Assembly: GCA_965284565.1 (NCBI GenBank)
Contig: OZ260100.1
Location: forward strand, 310,001-374,000
DNA from: BRH-c54 sp965284565
GTDB lineage: Bacteria > Bacteroidota > Bacteroidia > Flavobacteriales_E > Vicingaceae
Direction: 5' to 3'
Length of the DNA stretch: 64,000 nt
Part shown: piece after piece, positions 25,110 through 32,306 of the stretch
Layout of the letters: each line of letters starts with the position of its first letter
Position numbering within the stretch: position 1 is the first letter of the stretch
Position numbers and translations under genes: made by a program
Notes under the pieces: generated by a model
What the model saw: only the letters and a program-made list of their open reading frames with translations
Databases searched by the model: none
What the model was told of the DNA's origin: nothing

Positions 25110-26033
25110 ATGGAGAAATACACTCACCTTTTACAACAAATTGAAGATAAATATAAAAATTTAGGTCAAGACCCAGAAGCCTACTTAAAAGGATTATTAC
25201 ACGCAAAACCTATTGATTACTGGGATTACATTGAAGTTGAAACTTTATTAAGCTTACAAAAACCCAGAACAAATTTTCCGGATGAAATGGTATTTATCAT
25301 GTATCACCAAGTAACAGAATTGTTGCTAAATATGATGTTGCATGAAATGTATCAGGTATGTGAAAAAGAAAATATTACTGCAGATTATTTTATTGAAAAA
25401 GTGGGAAGAATGAACAGGTATATTCAAATGCTTGCCAATTCTTTTGATGTAATGCGTTTAGGAATGGATCCTGAACAATATAACCAATTTAGGTTTACAC
25501 TTACACCAGCAAGTGGTTTTCAGTGTGCTTCTTTTCGTCAGGCAGAAATTTGTGCAACAGACATTAAAAACTTAGTTGATCCCAGATTAAAAAACAACCT
25601 TACCGATATTTATGATTTTCCTTACCTTTTTGAAAATATTTATTGGCAAGCAGCTGGAAAAGATCATAAAACAGGCAAGAAATCATTAACACTTCAACAT
25701 TTTGAAGAAAAATATTTAGGTCAGTTTATAGCTATGGCAGAACAATATAAAGATAAAAATATCTGGCAAAAATATATTGCCATGCCAGCATCTGAAAAGA
25801 ACAACCCTGAATTAATTCAGGCATTAAAAGATCTAGATATAGAATTTAATATTAAATGGCCTATAGTTCATCTAAATGCTGCAAAGCAATACTTAGAATC
25901 TAAAGATAAAGTAATTGAAGCAACAGGGGGTAGTGATTGGCAAAAATATTTACACCCCAAATATCAGCGAAGAGTATTTTTTCCTGACCTATGGACGGAA
26001 GAAGAACTAAAAAATTGGGCTGAAGAATACTGA
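25110..26033 (+). CDS. kynA: Tryptophan 2,3-dioxygenase
   Basis: A 307-residue heme protein of the tryptophan dioxygenase family, which opens the indole ring to N-formylkynurenine as the first step of the kynurenine route. Family signatures are MYHQVTELLLNMMLHEMY (substrate-site His) and FTLTPASGFQCASFRQAEI. The motif SGFQCASFR replaces the more common SGFQSxQFR. A flavoprotein gene follows after 43 bp. The other kynurenine genes are not in the window. Confidence 0.88.
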   Translation: MEKYTHLLQQIEDKYKNLGQDPEAYLKGLLHAKPIDYWDYIEVETLLSLQKPRTNFPDEMVFIMYHQVTELLLNMMLHEMYQVCEKENITADYFIEKVGRMNRYIQMLANSFDVMRLGMDPEQYNQFRFTLTPASGFQCASFRQAEICATDIKNLVDPRLKNNLTDIYDFPYLFENIYWQAAGKDHKTGKKSLTLQHFEEKYLGQFIAMAEQYKDKNIWQKYIAMPASEKNNPELIQALKDLDIEFNIKWPIVHLNAAKQYLESKDKVIEATGGSDWQKYLHPKYQRRVFFPDLWTEEELKNWAEEY

Positions 26034-26076
26034 TTAACAAGCTAATCAATTAGCGATTAAAAAGGAATTATCAACT

Positions 26077-27633
26077 ATGGAAAAATACGACTTGTGTGTA
26101 ATTGGAGGTGGACCAGCAGGATATGCAGCAGCAATGAGAGCTATAGATTTTGGAAAAAAAGTTATCTTAATTGAAAAAGATAAATTAGGAGGTGCGGGGA
26201 TTTATAATGGAGCACTTTCTTCAAAAACCATGTGGGAACTTTCCTCTCGTTTCAAAAAAGTGTATGATGAATTAGGAAAAGAAAGAGCTGACAGAAACTT
26301 AGACATTACTTTTGATGAAGTTAAAAAAACCATTGAGGAAGCCATTTTTGAGAGAAAGTTTCAGTTATCTTGTCACCTCAGAATTATACATGCCGAAACA
26401 GGATTAATTACTTACGAAAAAGGTTTAGGAAGCTTTGTAACCAATAAAGAAATAAAAATTACTAAAGATGATGGTTCTGAAAAAATAATTTATGCCGAAA
26501 ACACGGTAATTTCTTCAGGTAGCCGACCAAGAGTTCTTCCTAATATTGAGGTAGATGAAAAAACTATTTTAACTAGTGATGGTATTATGCACATAGATGA
26601 TTTCCCTAAAAGTTTGGTTGTTATTGGTGCTGGTGTTATTGGTTGTGAGTTTGCTACTATGTTTGCCAATTTCGGGAAAACAAAAGTATATATTATTGAT
26701 AGGGCCGAAAGAATTCTTCCTTTTGAAGACGAAGATATTTCTAATTTGATTTCCAGTAATATGGAAAAGAAAAATGTAACCATACACCAAACTTCCAACT
26801 TAAAAAGATTAGAAATTATTAATGGAGAAGTAGAATATGAAATTGAACATGCTGATGGTGCTTGTGAAGTTATTCATGTAGAAAAAGCACTTATTTCTAT
26901 TGGAAGAATTCCAAATATTGAAAAATTAAACATTGAAAATGCAGGGGTTAAAATGAGTAATAGAGGTGTACATATTGGAGATAATGACACACAAACCAAT
27001 ATCCCGAATATTTATGCTGTGGGTGATGTTTCAGGAAGATTGCCACTTTATAACGTTGGAGAAAGAGAAGCCAGACATGCCGTTGCTAGAATGTTTTCTA
27101 CCAAAGCTTTGAACCCTATAAATTACGAAAACGTTTCTACCATAATGTTTTTGGATCCAGTAGTTGCTTCTGTTGGGGCTAACGAACAAATACTTAGGGA
27201 ACAAAACATACCTTACAAAGTTGCAAAAGTAGACTACTCTACCATTGCTAGGGCAATTTCTATGGGAAAACCTCAAGGTTTCTTTAAATTAATTGTTTCT
27301 GATGATGCTGAGATGAAAGTTTTAGGAATGAGAGCTGTGGGTTATCATGCTTCCTCAGCTATCCAAACCATTGCTTTATTAATGTATATGGATAAAGGAA
27401 TTGAAGAATTGGCACACATGATTCACCCTCACCCTTCCATTGTTGAAGGAGTTCAGGAGGCTGCAAGAATGTTACTCGGAAAATCCATTTATAAGTCTGC
27501 TGTGTTTAAAGATAAACTTAAATGCTACAGCTGTAGAGATGGTGTTTGTACTCCACTAAACTTTATCGATAAGGATAACATTATTAAGTTTGAGGAAATT
27601 TCTAAAGAATTTCATGAAAATCAGGAGGATTAA
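26077..27633 (+). CDS. Dihydrolipoyl-dehydrogenase-like flavoprotein lacking the redox-active cysteines
   Basis: A 518-residue FAD/NAD(P)-dependent oxidoreductase of the pyridine nucleotide-disulfide family. FAD motif IGGGPAGYAAA is at residues 9-19, the NAD motif VVIGAGVIGCEFA is mid-protein, and the second FAD motif is NIYAVGDVSG. The active-site loop reads GGAGIYNGALSSK (38-50) where dihydrolipoyl dehydrogenases have GGTCLNVGCIPSK, so both cysteines are replaced (Gly41, Ala46). The C-terminal His-Glu region is present (HPHPSIVEG). A short tail contains CYSCRDGVC. It therefore cannot use the usual disulfide; a transhydrogenase or quinone-reductase-like activity is an inference. Adjacent to kynA, perhaps co-transcribed. 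Confidence 0.85.
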   Translation: MEKYDLCVIGGGPAGYAAAMRAIDFGKKVILIEKDKLGGAGIYNGALSSKTMWELSSRFKKVYDELGKERADRNLDITFDEVKKTIEEAIFERKFQLSCHLRIIHAETGLITYEKGLGSFVTNKEIKITKDDGSEKIIYAENTVISSGSRPRVLPNIEVDEKTILTSDGIMHIDDFPKSLVVIGAGVIGCEFATMFANFGKTKVYIIDRAERILPFEDEDISNLISSNMEKKNVTIHQTSNLKRLEIINGEVEYEIEHADGACEVIHVEKALISIGRIPNIEKLNIENAGVKMSNRGVHIGDNDTQTNIPNIYAVGDVSGRLPLYNVGEREARHAVARMFSTKALNPINYENVSTIMFLDPVVASVGANEQILREQNIPYKVAKVDYSTIARAISMGKPQGFFKLIVSDDAEMKVLGMRAVGYHASSAIQTIALLMYMDKGIEELAHMIHPHPSIVEGVQEAARMLLGKSIYKSAVFKDKLKCYSCRDGVCTPLNFIDKDNIIKFEEISKEFHENQED

Positions 27634-27634
27634 A

Positions 27635-27726
27635 ATGAAGTTAGAAGACCGAAGTCAGGAGTCGGAAGATGAAAGTTTTAGATTAGAGATTATCCTCCCC
27701 TAATCCCTCCAAAGTAGGGGGATTGG
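27635..27726. repeat. Intergenic purine-rich repeat and hairpin
   Basis: After the flavoprotein gene there is a stretch of GAAG-type units (such as AGAAGACCGAAGTCAGGAG) and then a C-rich/G-rich hairpin, AATCCC paired with GGGATT around CTCCAAAGTAGG. Sequences of this style recur between genes in Bacteroidota genomes. It could act as a terminator for kynA and its neighbour. Confidence 0.45.
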
Positions 27727-27746
27727 CTTATAAACTGTAAAATAGG

Positions 27747-28409
27747 CTATCCTAACCTGTTAATGTTTTTAAGAATTGAGAAAGCCCTGTCAATATTTTC
27801 GTCATTTACAATAATAGTAAACTCATGCATAGTAGAAATAATATCTAAAATATTAATTCCTTCCCAAGCTAATTTCTTAAGGATAAAGTAATAAATTCCT
27901 GAAACATCGGCATTTTCACTTGGTAATTTAATGGTTAATGACGAAAGTCCTGTTGAGGCTTGCAGTTGTTTTTCATTCTTAAAAATATCATTAATATCAT
28001 TATTTTCTGAATCACTTAAAATAATAGAAGTTTCATAAACTCCTTGAGAAAAAGCAAAGAAAATATCTTTTTTACCTTTAAGTTTTTTAAGCAATAGCGA
28101 TTGACAATCTATTAAAGATTCAGAATTTTCAAAAGTATAATAAGTAATTTTTGAACGAACAGTAATATCTCCTAATTTATTTACCACTTTTCTAATTTTA
28201 ATTTGAAAAGTAGGGTCAAACTTTGGTGATAACCTTTTTAAAGCCATAACGATAGCTCCAATTTTAACATCTTTATTTAATTCTTCGTCAATTTCTGCTT
28301 TAATCTGACGAGATAATGATGACAAGTTAATTAAACCTTCTGCTAATGCTTCTTCTAAAAATGGAGATTTTTTTATAATTTCTTCAACAACTACATGTAC
28401 TGCTTTCAT
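27747..28409 (-). CDS. ACT-domain-like protein
   Basis: A 220-residue protein. Residues 1-70 resemble a winged-helix or helical segment (PFLEEALAEGLINLSSLSRQI), and the C-terminal 90 residues look like an ACT-type ligand domain (SSLTIKLPSENADVSGIYYFILKKLAWEGINILDI). It has no catalytic motif and may bind an amino acid. The gene stands alone on the minus strand and has a hairpin in its upstream region at 28438. Confidence 0.6.
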   Translation of the reverse strand: MKAVHVVVEEIIKKSPFLEEALAEGLINLSSLSRQIKAEIDEELNKDVKIGAIVMALKRLSPKFDPTFQIKIRKVVNKLGDITVRSKITYYTFENSESLIDCQSLLLKKLKGKKDIFFAFSQGVYETSIILSDSENNDINDIFKNEKQLQASTGLSSLTIKLPSENADVSGIYYFILKKLAWEGINILDIISTMHEFTIIVNDENIDRAFSILKNINRLG

Positions 28410-28437
28410 CTGCTCTTATTTATTATTTTTTATAGGT

Positions 28438-28469
28438 CAGATGTAACTCCCTTTTGAGGGTAGCATCTG
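28438..28469 (-). promoter_or_regulatory. Hairpin in the 5' leader of the ACT-like gene
   Basis: Outer arms CAGATG and CATCTG enclose an inner stem CCCT/AGGG. It lies 28 bp upstream of the ATG at 28409 and could be a short regulatory RNA structure. It matches no riboswitch class I recognise. Confidence 0.4.
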
Positions 28470-28641
28470 TTTCTAATTATTTAACAATTGGGCAGTAAAA
28501 ATAGCAATTAAATCAAAAAAACCAATATTTTTTAACAAGTTGTTTGAAAAAACTACTATTTTATTTGGATTTCTAAACTAAAAACCAAGACTACAACACA
28601 ACCACCTGATAAATAAGGAAATATGTTATACGGTTTAAAAC

Positions 28642-28714
28642 AAAAAAAGCAACTATTAAAGTTGCTTTTCTATAGAGACTACGCCCAAGGGACTAACCGA
28701 GGTCTTCGTTCTAT
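28642..28714 (-). ncRNA. Candidate small RNA with own promoter and terminator
   Basis: Read on the minus strand, a perfect TATATTTG box (28726-28719) is followed by about 70 nt with no long ORF. That stretch ends in a strong intrinsic terminator (AAAGCAACT-ttaat-AGTTGCTTT plus a T run). Between them, TATAG pairs with CTATA and AGAC with GTCT around a GC-richer core (CTCGGTTAGTCCCTTGGGCG) that stands out from the AT-rich surroundings. Family not recognised. Confidence 0.6.
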
Positions 28715-28718
28715 ACCA

Positions 28719-28726
28719 CAAATATA
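28719..28726 (-). promoter_or_regulatory. -7 promoter box of the candidate small RNA
   Basis: The minus-strand box TATATTTG matches TAnnTTTG and is placed about 6 nt before the expected transcription start at about 28713. Confidence 0.55.
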
Positions 28727-28799
28727 CAATAAGACATTAAAAATTATGAGCAAAATAATAAATTAGTAGATAAAAAGAAAAAGATTATTGATTAAAAAT

Positions 28800-28887
28800 A
28801 AAGAGTGATAAAACCCAAGCCGTAAACGGACTCTTATTCTTCGTTTGCAAAAGCATTAAACAAATATTGGAGGTTAAATCACTCTTT
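28800..28887. ncRNA. Candidate multibranched RNA structure upstream of cas1
   Basis: An 88-nt segment is closed by the arms AAAGAGTGAT (28800-28809) and ATCACTCTTT (28878-28887). The stem continues after a symmetric AA/AA bulge as AACC/GGTT. Inside are a CCGT-aa-ACGG hairpin (28820-28829) and a possible GTTT/AAAC hairpin. Either strand could be transcribed. It ends 124 bp before cas1. The structure is clear, but the function and whether it is an RNA at all are not. Confidence 0.45.
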
Positions 28888-29011
28888 TAAGAATCACAAA
28901 CATACTAAAAATGAAAATTTAACTCAACAATATCTCTAAGAAACAACTTACACAGTACAACTCATTGATAAACAGATTAATATTTTGTACATTTAAGCCC
29001 AAAAAAATATT

Positions 29012-29896
29012 ATGATTAAACGTACCTTATTTTTTGGCAACAAAAGTTCACTTACAACAAGGAACGAACAGTTGATTATAAAAACAAACGTAAAAGAAGC
29101 TAGTATTCCAATCGAAGACATTGGCTTTGTTGTAATTGAGAATCAAGAAAGTTATATTTCTTTGCCAACAATAAACAAATTGATTAATAACAATGTTGCT
29201 GTAATTTTTTGTAATGAAAAGCACATGCCTTCTTCAATGTTAATGAACTTAGACGGGCATCATCTGCAACATGAATTTTTTAAAGCACAAATTAATGCTT
29301 CCGAACCCTTAAAAAAACAACTGTGGCAACAAACGGTTAAAACAAAAATTCAACATCAAGCTCAATTACTTGAGAAAATTGGACAGGCCAATACTCCTCT
29401 AAATTATTATGCTTCGAAAGTATTAAGTGGAGATAGTGATAACAGAGAAGGTGCTGCTGCGGCTTATTATTGGAAGCACATTTTTGATTTTGATTTTAAA
29501 AGAGAACGGTATGGCGAACATCCTAATGCTTTTTTAAATTATGGATACATTGTTTTGAGAGCTGCTGTTGCGAGAGCATTAGCCGGAAGTGGTTTATTAA
29601 ATACCATTGGTATTCACCACAGAAATAAATACAACGCTTTTTGTTTGGCTGATGATATTATGGAACCCTATCGTCCGCTTGTTGATATTAAAGTACTTGA
29701 AATAATAAATAATTACGACACAACAGAGCTTACTACCGAAATTAAAGCAGAATTACTAAGCATACTTACTCAAAATGTATATTATCAAAACCAAGTTAGC
29801 CCATTAATGGTGGCTCTAAACAAAACCACAAGTTCACTTCAACAATGTTTTGCAGGGAGTAGTAAAAAAATTATTTATCCGAAATTATGGAACTAA
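29012..29896 (+). CDS. cas1: CRISPR-associated endonuclease Cas1, type II-C
   Basis: A 294-residue Cas1 of the type II kind. The metal-binding Glu lies in DNREGAAAAYYWK, and the His and Asp in GIHHRNKYNAFCLADDIMEPYRPLVD. Cas1 with Cas2 captures and inserts new spacers. A promoter-like TACATTTA box is at 28988-28995, 17 bp before the ATG. cas2 overlaps by 10 bp. Confidence 0.95.
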   Translation: MIKRTLFFGNKSSLTTRNEQLIIKTNVKEASIPIEDIGFVVIENQESYISLPTINKLINNNVAVIFCNEKHMPSSMLMNLDGHHLQHEFFKAQINASEPLKKQLWQQTVKTKIQHQAQLLEKIGQANTPLNYYASKVLSGDSDNREGAAAAYYWKHIFDFDFKRERYGEHPNAFLNYGYIVLRAAVARALAGSGLLNTIGIHHRNKYNAFCLADDIMEPYRPLVDIKVLEIINNYDTTELTTEIKAELLSILTQNVYYQNQVSPLMVALNKTTSSLQQCFAGSSKKIIYPKLWN

Positions 29897-30216
29897 ATGC
29901 ATATAGGGTTATGTGGCTATTTGTTTTCTTTGATTTACCTACCGAGACTAAAAAAGACAGAAGAAACGCTTCTTTATTTAGAAAAAAACTACTGCAAGAT
30001 GGTTTTAGCATGATGCAGTTTTCTGTGTATACGAGACATTGTGCTAGTGGTGAAAGTGCTGATGTTCATGAAAAAAGAATAAAAAGTATGTTGCCGCCAT
30101 TAGGTAAAGTTAGCATTTTACGAATTACCGATAAGCAATTTGGAAATATTATGAATTATTGGGGTAGTGTAAAACAGGATAATATTAAAACTCCAACACA
30201 ATTGGAATTGTTTTAG
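29887..30216 (+). CDS. cas2: CRISPR-associated endoribonuclease Cas2, type II
   Basis: A 109-residue Cas2 with the metal-site Asp in LFVFFDLPTETKKDRRN and a typical FSMMQFSVYTRHC strand. It forms the integration complex with Cas1. Its start is inside the end of cas1 (10-bp overlap). No csn2 or cas4 follows, which fits subtype II-C. The array is separated from cas2 by 840 bp of palindromic repeats and a GIY-YIG gene. Confidence 0.95.
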   Translation: MELNAYRVMWLFVFFDLPTETKKDRRNASLFRKKLLQDGFSMMQFSVYTRHCASGESADVHEKRIKSMLPPLGKVSILRITDKQFGNIMNYWGSVKQDNIKTPTQLELF

Positions 30217-30232
30217 CTTAAAACCCACCCCA

Positions 30233-30316
30233 TTTGTCATGCAGGAGGCAACTAGCTTTTTTTTAACTATAAAGATTTTTTTACTACCCCTTTAGTCGGA
30301 TTCCTCCTGAAAGACA
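30233..30316. repeat. Palindromic repeat, copy A
   Basis: Left arm TTTGTCATGCAGGAGGC continuing AACTAGCT (30233-30257), a 36-nt AT-rich loop, and right arm AGTCGGATTCCTCCTGAAAG continuing ACA (30294-30316). The arms are imperfect inverted repeats with conserved mismatches. Same family as copies B-E. Confidence 0.8.
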
Positions 30317-30329
30317 TGAACTCTCTCTC

Positions 30330-30761
30330 TGTCATGCAGGAGGCAACTAGCTATTCAATTAGTTACTATTTTTTATTTTAAACTATAATAAATTTCCTTT
30401 TAGGATTTTCTTGAGCAATTAATGCTTCTTTTTTCTCTCTACTCAAATCTTTAATTTCTTTCTCTCTTTCAATTGCCATATTTACATCTGTGTATCTTTC
30501 ATAATAAATTAGCTGATAACAAAAATACTTCCCTGCAAATGAATTTGGATTACCCCTATTTTCATAGTGTTGTCGCATTCTTACTTTCAAATCATTTGTT
30601 ACCCCTGTATATAATACTGTTTTCTTCGGATTTGTTGTGATATATACAAAGTAATTTCCTTTTAACATTAATTTTACTTTAAATCTTATATCAAATTTAA
30701 TATTTTTAACTCAAATTAAAACTCCAAACTTTCTGTTTAGCTAGATTCCTCCTGAAGGACA
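30330..30761. mobile_element. Palindromic repeat element B carrying a GIY-YIG gene
   Basis: The left arm (TGTCATGCAGGAGGCAACTA continuing GCT, 30330-30352) and right arm (AGCTAGATTCCTCCTGAAGG continuing ACA, 30739-30761) are those of the ~84-bp palindromic repeats. They lie 430 bp apart and enclose one gene, the GIY-YIG nuclease on the minus strand. This is the layout of a minimal mobile element with terminal inverted repeats, with the neighbouring copies as gene-less forms. No target-site duplication was identified. Confidence 0.6.
30378..30668 (-). CDS. GIY-YIG nuclease-domain protein
   Basis: A 96-residue single-domain protein of the GIY-YIG superfamily, UvrC-N/UPF0213-like. The two signature strands are NYFVYITTN and VLYTGVTNDL. 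The catalytic Arg is in KVRMRQH and the metal-binding Glu in AIEREKEI. The length is normal for stand-alone Bacteroidota members. It lies between cas2 and the CRISPR array, inside the inverted repeats of element B, so it may belong to the repeat family rather than to CRISPR immunity. Confidence 0.88.
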   Translation of the reverse strand: MLKGNYFVYITTNPKKTVLYTGVTNDLKVRMRQHYENRGNPNSFAGKYFCYQLIYYERYTDVNMAIEREKEIKDLSREKKEALIAQENPKRKFIIV

Positions 30762-30769
30762 ACCTTCCA

Positions 30770-30851
30770 TTTGTCATACAGGAGGCAACCAGCTTATTTT
30801 TTTAACTATAAGTTTATACTAATCTTTTAGCTAGGTTCCTCCTAAAGAACA
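30770..30851. repeat. Palindromic repeat, copy C
   Basis: Left arm TTTGTCATACAGGAGGC continuing AACCAGCT, loop with AACTATAAGTTTATACTAA, right arm AGCTAGGTTCCTCC continuing TAAAGAACA. It begins 8 bp after element B. Confidence 0.8.
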
Positions 30852-30860
30852 CCAACACCA

Positions 30861-30942
30861 TTTGTCATGCAGGAAGCAACTAGCTTATTTTTTTACTATA
30901 AGTTTGTACTAACCTTTTAGCTGGATTTCTCCTTAAAGACAA
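30861..30942. repeat. Palindromic repeat, copy D
   Basis: Left arm TTTGTCATGCAGGAAGC continuing AACTAGCT, loop with ACTATAAGTTTGTACTAACC, right arm AGCTGGATTTCTCC continuing TTAAAGACAAA. Last copy before the CRISPR array. Confidence 0.8.
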
Positions 30943-30954
30943 AAGTTTTGAATT

Positions 30955-31003
30955 AAAAAAATGCCCCAATTAAAGCAATTACATCTTTAAAAGGAGCATT
31001 TTT
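30955..31003 (-). terminator. Intrinsic terminator at the distal end of the CRISPR array
   Basis: Arms AAAATGCCCC and GGAGCATTTT (one mismatch) enclose about 25 nt. On the minus strand the stem is followed by a T run. It would stop the array transcript, which supports minus-strand transcription of the array. Confidence 0.6.
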
Positions 31004-31056
31004 AGTAACGATATTTCTTTTTAACTTTATGACTATTAGAAGCTTCAGCAGCAACT

Positions 31057-32211
31057 AATATCGTACTTCCTAATCTTTAATCAAACCACAACTCTCTGTG
31101 TGTTATCATAATTTTTCGTTTTAATATCGTACTTCCTAATCTTTAATCAAACCACAACATTTGGACTTGGAGTTGCTGTACTTAAATAAATATCGTACTT
31201 CCTAATCTTTAATCAAACCACAACTTGATACAGTGAATTTCATAATAAAGTAATAATATCGTACTTCCTAATCTTTAATCAAACCACAACTCTCTTATTC
31301 CTATCTGAAAAGCAATAGAAATATCGTACTTCCTAATCTTTAATCAAACCACAACCTATCGGATCTAGTTCTTAATTCTTGATAGAATATCGTACTTCCT
31401 AATCTTTAATCAAACCACAACTTATTACCTGAAACATGAGTATAATCATACAATATCGTACTTCCTAATCTTTAATCAAACCACAACAATCCTGTATAAT
31501 CAAATAAAGAACCGTTAAATATCGTACTTCCTAATCTTTAATCAAACCACAACCTTCGGTATAAACTTCTGAATTATCTACAAATATCGTACTTCCTAAT
31601 CTTTAATCAAACCACAACCTACAGATGTTGATGAATTTATGAGAGAAAAATATCGTACTTCCTAATCTTTAATCAAACCACAACAATCCTGTATAATCAA
31701 ATAAAGAACCGTTAAATATCGTACTTCCTAATCTTTAATCAAACCACAACCTTCGGTATAAACTTCTGAATTATCTACAAATATCGTACTTCCTAATCTT
31801 TAATCAAACCACAACCTACAGATGTTGATGAATTTATGAGAGAAAAATATCGTACTTCCTAATCTTTAATCAAACCACAACCTATTTTTTTATTGAAAAA
31901 ATCTCTCGCTTAATATCGTACTTCCTAATCTTTAATCAAACCACAACCTGCGAATGGTGGACTATAAACTGATAAATAATATCGTACTTCCTAATCTTTA
32001 ATCAAACCACAACCAATCAACACAAACACACAAATAGGGCTGCAATATCGTACTTCCTAATCTTTAATCAAACCACAACAATACACCCCACTATTTCCAA
32101 AACGATTAGAATATCGTACTTCCTAATCTTTAATCAAACCACAACATCACATCAGGCTGAAAACTTAACTCTTCAAATATCGTACTTCCTAATCTTTAAT
32201 CAAACCACAAC
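31057..32211 (-). CRISPR. Type II-C CRISPR array, 18 repeats and 17 spacers
   Basis: Eighteen identical 36-bp repeats, in crRNA sense beginning GTTGTGGTTTGATTAAAG and ending AGGAAGTACGATATT. They are separated by spacers of 29-30 bp at a period of 65-66 bp. The crRNA sense is the minus strand, judged from the GTTGTGG start and from complementarity to the tracrRNA. Spacers 7-9 are repeated exactly as 10-12, an exact 197-bp tandem duplication (31488-31684 and 31685-31881), so 14 spacers are unique. No repeat is degenerate at either end. Spacer targets are not known from the sequence. Confidence 0.98.
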
Positions 32212-32240
32212 GCTCGCTTCGCTCGCGTTGTGGTTTGATT
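32198..32240. repeat. Inverted partial repeat at the promoter-side end of the array
   Basis: The last 14 bases of repeat 18 on the plus strand (AATCAAACCACAAC, 32198-32211) recur as their exact reverse complement (32227-32240) after a 15-nt GC-rich spacer, GCTCGCTTCGCTCGC. In the array transcript this places an anti-repeat hairpin directly ahead of the first repeat. Confidence 0.85.
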
Positions 32241-32306
32241 TTGGTCTGTTAAGAGAGTTCGACCAGTTTATGTCAAAGAACTTTTTATCTTCAAGAAAAT
32301 GAAGAT
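32212..32306 (-). promoter_or_regulatory. Probable leader/promoter of the CRISPR array
   Basis: A 95-bp gap between the array and the cas9 stop. On the minus strand it contains TTTGACA (32277-32271) and, 18 nt further, TTAACA (32252-32247), a plausible promoter pointing into the array. An ATCTTCA/TGAAGAT inverted repeat (32287-32306) abuts the cas9 stop and may end the cas9 message. Confidence 0.5.

Noticed and set aside
26490..26798. Minus-strand frames within the flavoprotein gene
   Set aside because: Antisense to well-defined FAD/NAD motifs; no independent support.
32242..32265. TGGTC/GACCA hairpin next to the array, and a GTTCGA stretch reminiscent of a tRNA T-loop
   Set aside because: Stem of only 5 bp with a long loop; no acceptor or anticodon stems fit a tRNA.
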